From positions 124,001-188,000 of the forward strand of contig NZ_FNHI01000001.1 in the NCBI RefSeq assembly GCF_900103455.1: DNA of 64,000 bases, read 5' to 3'. The notes beneath the pieces were generated by a model. That model was not told where the DNA came from. It saw only the letters and a list, made by a program, of their open reading frames with translations, and did no database searches. The stretch comes from Streptomyces wuyuanensis. Its GTDB lineage: Bacteria; Actinomycetota; Actinomycetes; Streptomycetales; Streptomycetaceae. Of this stretch, positions 1-8,431 are shown piece after piece. The translations under genes and the position numbers were made by a program. Positions within the stretch are counted from its first letter, which is position 1; each line of letters begins with the position of its first letter.

Positions 1-2093
1 TGTTCACCCAGTCCGGCGCCATCGGCATAGCACTGCTCAGCGGACTGCACCGGCGGGGCACGGGTCTGTCGTCGTTCATCTCCGCGGGCAACCGGGCCGA
101 CCTGTCCGGCAACGACTTCCTCCAGTACTGGTACGAGGACCCGGACACCGACGTCGTCCTGCTCTACCTCGAATCGATCGGCAACCCGCGGAAGTTCACC
201 CGGCTCGCACGGCGCACGGCAGCGGTGAAACCGGTGGTCGTGGTGAAGGGCGCCCGGCACAGCGGCAGTGCGCCGCCGGGACACGCCGTACCGACGACCC
301 GGGTGCCGTACGCGACGGTCTCGGAGGTGCTGAGGCAGGCCGGCGTGATCCGAGTCGACACCGTCACCGAACTCGTCGACGCCGGGGCCCTGCTGGCGAG
401 CCAGCCGCTGCCCGCCGGGCCGCGGGTGGCGATCCTGGGCAACTCCGAGTCCCTGGGCCTGCTGACCTACGACGCCTGCCTGACGGAGGGCCTGCGGCCG
501 CTGCGGCCGCGCGACCTGACGACGGCAGCGACGCCGGACGACTTCTGCGACGCGCTGGCCGCGGCACTGCGGGACGACGCGTGCGACGCGGTCGTCGTCA
601 ACGCGATCCCCTGGGTAGGGGAGAACGGCGCAACCGAGTCCGGCGACGGCGAGGTCCTCGCGGCGGCCCTCCGCGCCGCGACGGCCTCCGCACCGGCGAA
701 GCCCGTCCTCGTCGTGCACGTCGAACTCGGCGGACTCGCGGACGCCCTCGCGGCGGCCAGCAGCTCCGCCCCGGCCTCCCCGCACCGGGGCCCGGGCGCT
801 GCGGCGGACTCCGGGCCGGGCGCGGACCCGGGAGCGACGGCTGCGAACGCTCCGCCGGTCCTCGCCCCGGGCACCGATCAGGGGCTGCGGCCCGGGAACC
901 GGGCGGACGGCTCCGGGCCCGGACAGGGGCCGGCGCCGGTCCTCGGCACCCCCGCGGCCCGCGGCCCGGACACCGCGGCGGGCCCGGGGACGGGCGCCCC
1001 GCCAGAGCCGGGGACCGGGATCCGTGCCGGCGGCTCCTCGGCGGCTGCCCGGGGACCCGCTCAGGGTCCGGGCGACGCGCAGGCCGACGGCCCCGGGGGC
1101 CCGGGCGCGGCCGCCACCGCGACGCCGCCGGCGCCCGGAGCGGGTGCCCGCGCGGACGTCCCCGACGCCACCGCCCCCGCCGGACGGCCCGGCGAGGGAC
1201 CCCCGGCCGCCCGCGGGGAAGCCGCCCGCATCCCCGCGTACCCCGCCGCCGAACGCGCCGTGCGGGCCCTGGCCGAGGCCGTGAGGTACGCGCAGTGGCG
1301 CCGGGACGCGGCGGAGCCGGGGAAGGTGCCGGAGTACGACGACATCGACGAAGGGGGTGCCGCCGAGCTCATCCAGGGTCTGCTCGACGCGGCCCCCGGT
1401 GAGCGCGGAGTCACGCTGCCCGAGAACGACGCGCGGCGGCTGCTGGAGCGCTACGGCATCACCGTCCTCCCCACCCTCGCCGCCCCCGACGCGGACACCG
1501 CGGCCGAGGCGGCCGCCCGGCTCGGCTACCCCGTCGCCCTCAAGACCACCGCCCCCCATCTGCGCCACCGCCCCGACCTCGGCGGCGTACGCCTCGACCT
1601 CGCCGACGAACGGCAGGTGCGCCAGGCCTACGCCGAGTTGACGGAGAGCCTCGGCAAGTCCGAGGAGCTCCAGCCCGTGGTGCAGTCGATGGTCCCGCGA
1701 GGAGTGGACACCGTCGTGCGCGCCGCGATCGACCCGGCCGTGGGCGCCGTGCTGTCCTTCGGGCTGGCGGGCCCCGCCACGGAACTGCTCGGCGACACGG
1801 CCCACCGCCTCGTCCCCGCCACCGACCGCGACGCCGCCCAGCTGATCCGGTCCATCCGGACCGCCCCGCTCCTCTTCGGCTGGCGGGGATCCGCGCCCGT
1901 CGACACCGCCGCGCTGGAGGAACTGCTGCTCCGCGTCTCCCGGCTGGTCGACGACCACCCGGAGGTCGTCGGCGTCGGCCTCGAACCGGTCGTGGTCGCC
2001 CAGCACGGACTCTCCGTGCTCGGAGCCTCCGTACGGCTCGCCCCGCCGCCGCCCCGCACCGACCTGGGCCCGAGGACCCTCCCGAGCTACTGA
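1..2093 (+). CDS. Acyl-CoA ligase (NDP-forming) with ATP-grasp domain, 5'-truncated
   Basis: The reading frame is open from base 3, so the true start lies upstream of the window. The visible part begins in the succinyl-CoA-synthetase-like domains (FTQSGAIGIALLSGL, then ISAGNRADLSGNDFLQYW). It ends in an ATP-grasp subdomain (LLERYGITVLPT, GYPVALKTTAPHLRHRPDLG). Proteins of this type make acyl-CoA from acid, CoA and a nucleoside triphosphate. In Streptomyces they are usually fused to an N-terminal GNAT acetyltransferase, which would lie outside the window. Odd: the CoA-ligase and ATP-grasp halves are separated by about 150 residues of Ala/Pro/Gly-rich low-complexity sequence (bases 760-1240). 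Relatives pass directly to the AYPAAERAVRALAEAVRYA segment. Family placement is firm; the substrate is not known. Confidence 0.85.
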   Translation, partial: FTQSGAIGIALLSGLHRRGTGLSSFISAGNRADLSGNDFLQYWYEDPDTDVVLLYLESIGNPRKFTRLARRTAAVKPVVVVKGARHSGSAPPGHAVPTTRVPYATVSEVLRQAGVIRVDTVTELVDAGALLASQPLPAGPRVAILGNSESLGLLTYDACLTEGLRPLRPRDLTTAATPDDFCDALAAALRDDACDAVVVNAIPWVGENGATESGDGEVLAAALRAATASAPAKPVLVVHVELGGLADALAAASSSAPASPHRGPGAAADSGPGADPGATAANAPPVLAPGTDQGLRPGNRADGSGPGQGPAPVLGTPAARGPDTAAGPGTGAPPEPGTGIRAGGSSAAARGPAQGPGDAQADGPGGPGAAATATPPAPGAGARADVPDATAPAGRPGEGPPAARGEAARIPAYPAAERAVRALAEAVRYAQWRRDAAEPGKVPEYDDIDEGGAAELIQGLLDAAPGERGVTLPENDARRLLERYGITVLPTLAAPDADTAAEAAARLGYPVALKTTAPHLRHRPDLGGVRLDLADERQVRQAYAELTESLGKSEELQPVVQSMVPRGVDTVVRAAIDPAVGAVLSFGLAGPATELLGDTAHRLVPATDRDAAQLIRSIRTAPLLFGWRGSAPVDTAALEELLLRVSRLVDDHPEVVGVGLEPVVVAQHGLSVLGASVRLAPPPPRTDLGPRTLPSY

Positions 2094-2183
2094 CGGGCCG
2101 CCGGGACCGGCGGGTGCCCGGTCGTCGGGCCCGGCGGTTACGGAGCGCACTCCCGGGTCCCCGGGCCCCGTAGGATGGAGCCC

Positions 2184-2777
2184 ATGGCGAAGACCGGTAC
2201 GACGACCCAGGGGCTGCGCGCGGCGATCGAGCGCAGCGGCTACTACCCGGCTCTCGTGGCCGAAGCGGTGGAGGCCGCGGTGGGCGGCGAGCAGATCTCG
2301 TCGTACCTCGTGCACCAGGAGACCACCTTCGACTCCAACGAGGTGCGCCGCCACGTCACCGTCCTCGTGCTCACCGGGGCCCGTTTCATCGTGAGCCACA
2401 CGGACGAGCAGGCGGCCGACAGCAGCTCCCCGACCCCCTACGCGACGACCTCCACCGAGTCGGTCAAGCTCCCGAGGATCTCGTCCGTGGTGGTCAGCCG
2501 CGTCGTCGCCAACCCGGAGTCGTACACCCCGGGCACCCTGCCCCGCGAGGTCGTCCTCACCATCGGCTGGGGCGCGGTCTCCCGGATCGACCTGGAGCCC
2601 GCCGCCTGCGGCGACCCCAACTGCGACGCCGACCACGGCTACACCGGCAGTTCCACGGCCGACGACCTCAGCCTGCGGGTCAGCGAGGCCGGCGACGGGC
2701 CGGAGGCGGTCCGCCAGACGCTCGCCTTCGCCCAGGCGCTGTCCGAGGCGACGGCCGCCACGGCGGCCACCCGCTGA
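2184..2777 (+). CDS. DUF5998 family protein
   Basis: Conserved actinobacterial protein of about 197 residues with no established function. It starts MAKTGTTTQGLRAAIERSGY and has a central segment (residues 90-150) with a CGDPNCDADHGY motif. The two cysteines and the histidine could bind metal, but this is inference. ATG at 2184 was chosen over an in-frame ATG at 2175 because the N-terminus then matches the family. A TAGGAT hexamer at 2171-2176 could be a -10 box giving a leaderless or near-leaderless mRNA. The stop codon overlaps the next start (TGATG), so the downstream phosphodiesterase is probably translationally coupled. Confidence 0.85.
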   Translation: MAKTGTTTQGLRAAIERSGYYPALVAEAVEAAVGGEQISSYLVHQETTFDSNEVRRHVTVLVLTGARFIVSHTDEQAADSSSPTPYATTSTESVKLPRISSVVVSRVVANPESYTPGTLPREVVLTIGWGAVSRIDLEPAACGDPNCDADHGYTGSSTADDLSLRVSEAGDGPEAVRQTLAFAQALSEATAATAATR

Positions 2778-3967
2778 TGGTCCGTCCCGACTGGCCCGAG
2801 GACGTCGTCCCGCTCGCCCTCGACACGGCTCCCGTCCCCGCGTACGGCACGGCCTCGCTCGCCGATCTGCTCCCGACGCTCGCCGCCGGGCAGGGCGTGC
2901 CGGGACTGCACCCCACCATCCCGGAACTCGCCCCCGCGGACCGGAACTGCGTCTTCCTGATCGACGGCCTCGGCTGGGAGCAGCTGAGGGCCCACCCCGA
3001 GGACGCGCCGTACCTCACCTCGCTGCTGGCCGGCTCGCTGGGCGGCACCGGCCGGCCGCTGACCGCCGGATTCCCCGCCACGACGGCGACCTCGCTGGCC
3101 TCCTTCGGCACCGGCCTGCCGCCCGGCGCGCACGGCCTGCCGGGATACACCGCCCGCAATCCGGAGACCGGCGAGCTGATGAACCAGCTGCGCTGGAAGC
3201 CGTGGACCTCGCCGCGCGTCTGGCAGCCCTACCCGACGGTCTTCCAGCTCGCCGACGAGGCGGGGGTGCACACCGCGCAGGTGTCGTCCCCCACCTTCCG
3301 GGACACCCCGCTCACCAAGATCGCCCTCAGCGGCGGCACGTTCCACGGCAGGCTCACCGGCGAGGAGCGGATGGACTTCGCCGCGCAGCAGCTCGCCGCC
3401 GGGGACCGGTCGCTCGTGTACACGTACTACAGCGAGCTCGACGGCAAGGGCCACCGCTTCGGCGTCGACTCCGACGCCTGGCGCGGCCAGCTGATGTACG
3501 TCGACCGCCTCGTGCAGCGCCTCGCCGAGCAGCTGCCGCCCCGAGCCGCGCTGTACGTGACCGCCGACCACGGCATGATCGACATCCCGTTCGACGAGGA
3601 GTCCCGGATCGACTTCGACGAGGACTGGGAGCTGCGCGCCGGCGTCGCCCTGCTCGGCGGCGAGGGCCGCGCACGCCATGTCTACGCCGTTCCCGGCGCC
3701 GAGGCCGATGTGCTCGCCGTCTGGCGCGAGGTGCTCGGCGACCGCTTCTGGATCGCGAGCAGGGACGAGGCCATCGCGGCGGGGTGGTTCGGCCCGCAGA
3801 CCGACGAGCGGGTCTACCGGCGCATCGGGGACGTGGTCGCCGCCGCCCACGACGACGTCGTGATCACCGCCTCGGTCAACGAGCCCAACGAGTCGGCCAT
3901 GGTCGGCATGCACGGCTCGATGACCCCCGTCGAACAGCTCGTCCCCCTGCTCGAAGTACGCTCCTGA
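2777..3967 (+). CDS. Alkaline phosphatase-superfamily phosphodiesterase / nucleotide pyrophosphatase
   Basis: A 396-residue member of the type I phosphodiesterase/nucleotide pyrophosphatase family. Metal-site motifs are visible: CVFLIDGLGWEQL (first metal Asp), GFPATTATSLASFGTG (nucleophile Thr region), YYSELDGKGHRFG (Asp and His) and YVTADHGMIDIP (Asp-His), followed by GMHGSMTPVEQLVPLL near the C-terminus. No signal peptide is apparent, so it is probably cytoplasmic. The start overlaps the stop of the DUF5998 gene by one base, suggesting a two-gene operon. The physiological phosphodiester substrate cannot be told from sequence. Confidence 0.88.
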   Translation: MVRPDWPEDVVPLALDTAPVPAYGTASLADLLPTLAAGQGVPGLHPTIPELAPADRNCVFLIDGLGWEQLRAHPEDAPYLTSLLAGSLGGTGRPLTAGFPATTATSLASFGTGLPPGAHGLPGYTARNPETGELMNQLRWKPWTSPRVWQPYPTVFQLADEAGVHTAQVSSPTFRDTPLTKIALSGGTFHGRLTGEERMDFAAQQLAAGDRSLVYTYYSELDGKGHRFGVDSDAWRGQLMYVDRLVQRLAEQLPPRAALYVTADHGMIDIPFDEESRIDFDEDWELRAGVALLGGEGRARHVYAVPGAEADVLAVWREVLGDRFWIASRDEAIAAGWFGPQTDERVYRRIGDVVAAAHDDVVITASVNEPNESAMVGMHGSMTPVEQLVPLLEVRS

Positions 3968-4020
3968 GTCCGGCCGCCCGACCGCGTCCCCCCGCACAAC
4001 TGAAAGGCTGTCACGTCCTC

Positions 4021-4671
4021 ATGCCCGAGCTGGTGTTCTTCTCCGGAACGATGGACTGCGGAAAGAGCACCCTCGCTCTTCAGATCGAGCACAACCGGTC
4101 CGCCCGGGGCCTGCAGGGCATGATCTTCACCCGTGACGACCGGGCCGGCGAGGGCAAGCTGTCCTCCCGGCTGGGGCTGGTGACGGACGCGATCGAGGCG
4201 GCGGACGGCTTCGACTTCTACGCCTACCTCGTCGCCCACCTCTCCAAGGGCGGACGCTGCGACTACGTGATCGCGGACGAGGCGCAGTTCCTGGCTCCGG
4301 AGCAGATCGACCAGCTGGCGCGGGTCGTGGACGACCTCCGGCTCGACGTGTTCGCCTTCGGCATCACGACGGACTTCCGGTCCAAGCTCTTCCCGGGGTC
4401 GCAGCGGCTGGTGGAGCTGGCCGACCGGGTGGAGGTGCTGCAGGTCGAGGCGCTGTGCTGGTGCGGGGCCCGAGCCACCCACAACGCCCGGACGATAGGC
4501 GGGGAGATGGTCGTCGAGGGCGCCCAGGTCGTCGTCGGCGACGTGAACCAGTCGCTGGACGAGATCGGCTACGAGGTGCTGTGCCGGCTGCACCACCGGC
4601 GGCGGATGACCGCGGCGTCCGCGCGCGCCGCGGCGCTGTCGCCCGATGTGCTGCCCGTGGCCGCCGACTGA
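4021..4671 (+). CDS. tdk: Thymidine kinase (type II)
   Basis: Phosphorylates thymidine to dTMP in the salvage pathway, in the cytoplasm. The 216-residue protein begins MPELVFFSGTMDCGKSTLAL, which contains the P-loop. VIADEAQFL supplies the Walker B Asp and the following Glu. The zinc-binding lasso of type II enzymes is visible as CWCG near residue 150 and C..HH near residue 190. The lasso stretch GGEMVVEGAQVVVGDVN is typical. ATG at 4021 gives the normal N-terminus; the only purine-rich match upstream (gaaagg) is about 15 bases away, so the ribosome binding site is weak. It follows the phosphodiesterase gene by 53 bases. Confidence 0.92.
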   Translation: MPELVFFSGTMDCGKSTLALQIEHNRSARGLQGMIFTRDDRAGEGKLSSRLGLVTDAIEAADGFDFYAYLVAHLSKGGRCDYVIADEAQFLAPEQIDQLARVVDDLRLDVFAFGITTDFRSKLFPGSQRLVELADRVEVLQVEALCWCGARATHNARTIGGEMVVEGAQVVVGDVNQSLDEIGYEVLCRLHHRRRMTAASARAAALSPDVLPVAAD

Positions 4672-4749
4672 GAGCGGACGGACACCGGCCGGCGCGCCCC
4701 GTCGGGACCCGACACCGTCACACTCCGCCGGTGACGTTCCACGCAGCGC

Positions 4750-4801
4750 GGGAGCGGCTCCGGGGGCGTCCTTCCGAAGGGAGCGGCTCCGGGGTGCGTC
4801 C
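4750..4801. repeat. Imperfect 22-23 bp direct repeat between convergent genes
   Basis: Two copies of gggagcggctccgggg followed by gcgtcc or tgcgtcc lie at 4750-4771 and 4779-4801, separated by 7 bases. They sit in the 248-bp gap between tdk and the convergent VOC gene. Each copy also contains a small inverted core (gagcggctc), so the pair could fold and help end transcription. Function is not established. Confidence 0.6.
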
Positions 4802-4919
4802 TACAGCGTTCGAGGCCGCGGGCTCCGGGCGGCGCCGACGGACCCGGCCGTGATCTCGGGACCGTGCCGGCGGCGCCCGGCGTCACCTGGGGCCCGGCCG
4901 TGAGAGCCCGCCGACCGGG

Positions 4920-5699
4920 TCAGTCCTGCCGTGCGGTCCGCACGATCGTGAAGACCGCGCCCTCCGGGTCCGCCACCGTCGCCAGCCGGCCGCTGGTGCC
5001 CTCGCACGGTTCGCGCACGACATGGCCCCCGAGATCGACCACCGTGGCCGCGATCGCGTCGGGGTCCTCGACCTCGAAGTAGGTCATCCAGTGCGAGCCC
5101 CTGTCGCGCGGCAGCGAGTGGCCCACCCCGTGGATCGAGGCGACCGGGCGGTTCTCCAGGTGCAGCGTCAGATAGTCGAAGTCGGCCGAGACCACGGGCT
5201 CGAGGTCGTAGCCGAAGACCGACTGGTAGAACTTGCCGACCGCCGCGGTCTCGCGCGTCATCAACTCGTTCCAGACGGGCGTGCCGTGGGTGCCGAAGAG
5301 GGCCGTGCCGGTGTGCGCGGCCGCCTGCCAGACGCCGAACACCGCGCCCTCGGGGTCGGCGGCGATGACGAGCCGGCCCGCGTCCGCGGCGTCGAGCGGC
5401 CCGACGCCGATCGTGCCGCCGCACATCCTGATCTGCTCGGCGGTCTCGTCGACGTCGTCCGACGCCATGTACGTCGTCCAGGCGATCGGCAGATGGCGGT
5501 CCGGCGGGAGTTGGCCGATGCCCGCCACCTCCTTGCCGTCGAGCAGCGCGCGGACGTAAGGGCCGAGCGGCTGCGGCCCGGGGACGAATTCCCAGCCGAA
5601 CAGCTCCCGGTAGAAGTCCTGCGTCGCGTCGAGTCCGTGCACCATGAGGCTCACCCAGCAGGGTGTGCCGGGTCTGCGCCGAGTCGCCTCGGTCGTCAT
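4920..5699 (-). CDS. VOC (glyoxalase/bleomycin-resistance fold) family protein, two domains
   Basis: About 259 residues containing two tandem vicinal-oxygen-chelate domains: residues about 10-125 (CWVSLMVHGLDATQDFYREL) and about 130-257 (GTPVWNELMTRETAAVGKFY). Each repeats the pattern DATQDFYRELFGWEF / AVGKFYQSVFGYDLE and ends with ADPEGAVFGVW or ADPEGAVFTIV. These folds serve dioxygenases, lyases, resistance proteins and hydroxymethylglutaryl-type sensors, so the reaction is open. ATG at 5699 was preferred to GTG at 5705 because GGAG then sits at normal spacing. Monocistronic, convergent with tdk and divergent from the sulfurtransferase gene. Confidence 0.8.
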   Translation of the reverse strand: MTTEATRRRPGTPCWVSLMVHGLDATQDFYRELFGWEFVPGPQPLGPYVRALLDGKEVAGIGQLPPDRHLPIAWTTYMASDDVDETAEQIRMCGGTIGVGPLDAADAGRLVIAADPEGAVFGVWQAAAHTGTALFGTHGTPVWNELMTRETAAVGKFYQSVFGYDLEPVVSADFDYLTLHLENRPVASIHGVGHSLPRDRGSHWMTYFEVEDPDAIAATVVDLGGHVVREPCEGTSGRLATVADPEGAVFTIVRTARQD

Positions 5700-5938
5700 C
5701 GTCACTCTCTCCTCGGACCATCGTCGTCGTGGCCGTGCGGGGGACCGGTGGCCGTCGTACGGAATCGGCCCTCACCCGTGCAGATGCTCGCACCACCGGG
5801 TACGCCGCGCGTCACGGCCGCGCCGCTCGTTCCCGGGGATCCCCCAGGGAAGGATGCCCGTTCCGGCACCTTCCATCCTTGGCGCGGCCATTGCCGTTGT
5901 TGCCGCGGGCCCGCCGGGCCCTGCGCGAAGATGGCGTT

Positions 5939-6793
5939 ATGAACCCCATCATCACCGCTACCGAACTCGGCGGCGAGTCGGCCGGTCCGCGGCCTCCGGT
6001 GCTGCTCGACGTCCGCTGGCAGCTCACCACGGCCAAGGCCGCCGGCGCGGCACCCTTCGACGGGCGGGCCGCCTACCGGGCCGGGCACATCCCGGGCGCC
6101 GTGTACGTCGACCTCGACGCCGAGCTGGCCGGACCGCCCGGGCGGGGCGGCCGGCATCCGCTGCCGGACATGGACACCTTCGGCGCGGCGATGCGCCGCG
6201 CCGGGGTGTCGCGGGACGTCCCCGTCGTCGTGTACGACGGCGGCCAGGGCTGGGCCGCGGCGCGGGCCTGGTGGCTGCTGCGGTGGGCGGGACACCCAGA
6301 CGTCCGGGTCCTGGACGGAGGTCTCGAGGCATGGGACGGCGCGTTGAGTACGGACGTCCCGGTCACGGAACCGGGGGACTTCACCCCCGAGCCCGGCGGT
6401 CTGCCGCTGCTCGACGCGGACGGTGCGGCGGCCCTCGCCCGGTCCGGCCTGCTGCTGGACGCCCGCGCCGCCGAGCGCTACCGGGGCGACGTCGAGCCGA
6501 TCGATCCGGTCGGCGGGCACATTCCCGGCGCGGTCTCGGCCCCGACCACGGAGAACGTCTCCGAGGGCGCCACCACCTTCCTGCCCCCCGATGAACTGGC
6601 CGCCCGCTTCAAGCGCCTCGGCGCCGCGGACGCTCCCGAGGTCGGGGTCTACTGCGGCTCCGGCGTCTCCGGCGCGCACGAGGTCCTGGCCCTGGCGGTC
6701 GCGGGCATTCCGGCGGCGCTCTACGCGGGCTCCTGGTCGGAGTGGTCCTCCGACCCCGGCCGGCCGGTCGCGATGGGCCCCGAACCGCAGTAG
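5939..6793 (+). CDS. Thiosulfate/3-mercaptopyruvate sulfurtransferase (tandem rhodanese)
   Basis: A 284-residue protein with two rhodanese domains. The inactive N-terminal one spans residues about 5-130 (FDGRAAYRAGHIPGAVYVDL). The catalytic C-terminal one spans about 150-280 (LLDARAAERYRG, then GVYCGSGVSGAHEVLAL). The active-site cysteine is C239; the loop CGSGVSG is of the type seen in mercaptopyruvate/thiosulfate transferases. It would move sulfane sulfur to cyanide or a thiol acceptor in the cytoplasm. ATG at 5939 gives a normal N-terminus. No strong Shine-Dalgarno precedes it, so a short-leader transcript is possible. It ends before the strong hairpin at 6876. Confidence 0.88.
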   Translation: MNPIITATELGGESAGPRPPVLLDVRWQLTTAKAAGAAPFDGRAAYRAGHIPGAVYVDLDAELAGPPGRGGRHPLPDMDTFGAAMRRAGVSRDVPVVVYDGGQGWAAARAWWLLRWAGHPDVRVLDGGLEAWDGALSTDVPVTEPGDFTPEPGGLPLLDADGAAALARSGLLLDARAAERYRGDVEPIDPVGGHIPGAVSAPTTENVSEGATTFLPPDELAARFKRLGAADAPEVGVYCGSGVSGAHEVLALAVAGIPAALYAGSWSEWSSDPGRPVAMGPEPQ

Positions 6794-6875
6794 TCCGCAG
6801 TACTCCGCAGCCGCAGGGACCGGAGCGCACTGCGCGCCACCGGCGATCACGCGCCCGGGGCCATCCCGACCGCGG

Positions 6876-6912
6876 CGAAGGGCTCGTACGGATCATCCGT
6901 ACGAGCCCTTCG
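6876..6912. terminator. Bidirectional terminator hairpin
   Basis: A perfect inverted repeat with 18-base arms around one central base lies between the convergent sulfurtransferase and sepH genes. It reads cgaagggctcgtacgga on the left arm and its exact complement on the right. There is no long T run, as is usual in Streptomyces. Confidence 0.85.
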
Positions 6913-6931
6913 CCTTCGCGGTCCGGAGGTG

Positions 6932-7963
6932 CTACTCCTGCTTCTTCCTGCGCGTGCCGAAAACGATCTCGTCCCAGCTCGGCACCGCCGCGCGGCGGCC
7001 CGGGCGGACGCCGTCGGCCTCGGCCTGCCGGTCCGTGGTTCCGGTGAGGCGGTCGCGATGGCCGGTGACGGAGCGCGGCATCAGGACGTCCGCGTACGCC
7101 GAGCCGGCGCCGGCCGACGCCGCGGGGGGCTCCTCGGCCTCGGGCTCCTGGACGGGCTCGGCGGCCGGTGCCTCCGGCGCGGGCCGCTCCGGGACGACGA
7201 GGTCGCCGCGGAAGCTCGGCACCGCCTCCAGCAGGCTGGTCAGCGAGTCCCGCTCGGACTCGTCGGCCTCGGGTGCCGGTGCCGGAAGCGCGGCGGGGCG
7301 GTCCGGCGCGCGGTCGAGCGGCCGGTCCCGGGGGAGCCGGGCGATGCGGGGCACGAACGGGAAGCTCGGTTCATGGGTGACGCCGATCGCGTCGTCCGTC
7401 TCCCCGATCAGCGCCCGGGCCTCGTCGTCGACCGCCTGGACGAGCCGGCGCGGCGGGTCGTACGTCCAACTCGCCGAGTGCGGTTCGCCCGCCACCCGGT
7501 AGACCAGCAGGACTTCCCAGGTGCCGTCGTCGCGGCGCCAGGAGTCCCACTGGACGGTGTCCTTCTCGGCACCCCGCAGCAGCAGACGCTCCTGCACGGC
7601 CTCGCCGAGCTGCGGACCGGTGTTCTCCCCGGGGCGCCGGACGGGCGTCTTGCGCGCACGCTCCGCCATGAACGCGCGCTCCGCGAGGACGGGCCCCTCG
7701 AACCGGCGCACCCGTTCCACGGGGATGCCGGCGAGCTGCGCGACCTCCTCCGCGGAGGCGCCCGCTCTTATGCGCGCCTGGATGTCGCGGGGGCGGAGGT
7801 GGCTCTCGACCTCGATCTCGATCTGGCCGAGGCGCGCGCGGTCGTTGCGGACGGCGGCGCGCAGCCGTTCATCAATCGGAAGCGTGTACTCCGTGCTGTC
7901 CGCAGCCTTCAGCACCAGTCGTGTGCCGTCGTTTGAGACGGCCACGACACGCAGTTCGGGCAT
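6932..7963 (-). CDS. sepH: Septation protein SepH
   Basis: A 343-residue protein beginning MPELRVVAVSNDGTRLVLKA. The N-terminal half (residues about 1-200) carries the conserved DUF3071/SepH region with a helix-turn-helix (IRAGASAEEVAQLAGIPVERVRRFEGPVLAER). The C-terminal half is Pro/Glu/Ala-rich and disordered, ending in a short conserved tail (VPSWDEIVFGTRRKKQE). In Streptomyces SepH is known to bind FtsZ and stimulate its assembly during sporulation septation. ATG at 7963 has GGAGG five bases upstream. Its order next to the sulfurtransferase and upstream of the ferrochelatase region matches the conserved Streptomyces locus. Confidence 0.93.
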   Translation of the reverse strand: MPELRVVAVSNDGTRLVLKAADSTEYTLPIDERLRAAVRNDRARLGQIEIEVESHLRPRDIQARIRAGASAEEVAQLAGIPVERVRRFEGPVLAERAFMAERARKTPVRRPGENTGPQLGEAVQERLLLRGAEKDTVQWDSWRRDDGTWEVLLVYRVAGEPHSASWTYDPPRRLVQAVDDEARALIGETDDAIGVTHEPSFPFVPRIARLPRDRPLDRAPDRPAALPAPAPEADESERDSLTSLLEAVPSFRGDLVVPERPAPEAPAAEPVQEPEAEEPPAASAGAGSAYADVLMPRSVTGHRDRLTGTTDRQAEADGVRPGRRAAVPSWDEIVFGTRRKKQE

Positions 7964-8125
7964 GGGGACCTCCCGGGTGGTGCCTGCCGACGTCACGTGC
8001 GTCGCTGCTTCCGCTAGTCGAGTGTGGCCTGCCCGGGTGCAGCCTGCCACAACCTTGCCGAGTTGCCCGGCGTGTCGGGCATGGGCCCTGGACCGCCGTT
8101 ATGGCACGGTTACCTGTTTGCAACG

Positions 8126-8150
8126 CAGGGTGACGAGCAACGTCACCCTG
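8126..8150. promoter_or_regulatory. Perfect hairpin/operator-like palindrome between divergent genes
   Basis: cagggtgacg and its exact complement cgtcaccctg are separated by agcaa. The site lies in the 468-bp gap between sepH (start at 7963, leftward) and the membrane protein gene (start at 8432, rightward). With no convergent transcript here it is better read as an operator or an attenuator than a terminator. The rest of the gap shows no further gene. Confidence 0.5.
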
Positions 8151-8431
8151 TGCAGCAGGCGACCGTGCGGTGCCACGGCGCCGCCGGTTCGAGTGCCGCT
8201 TTCGGCCCCCTGTTCCCGGGGCCGTGCACCCGTGAGAGAGACCGGACCCAGGGCTCGTCACAGTACTCCATTCGGGCCATCGGGGTGGACCGGCGCGCCG
8301 CCGAAGTTGCCGCGGAGGCCGCAAGTTCCGTTCCCCTACCCCGGATTGAGGGGTGGCAAGCTTCACACAATCCGCAGAATCGGAACTATTCGATTCGCCC
8401 ATATGTCCCTTCCTGGTGCACGGTGGGACAG

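Noticed and set aside
2639..3997. 452-codon minus-strand ORF opposite the phosphodiesterase gene
   Set aside because: Shadow of the strongly supported + strand gene.
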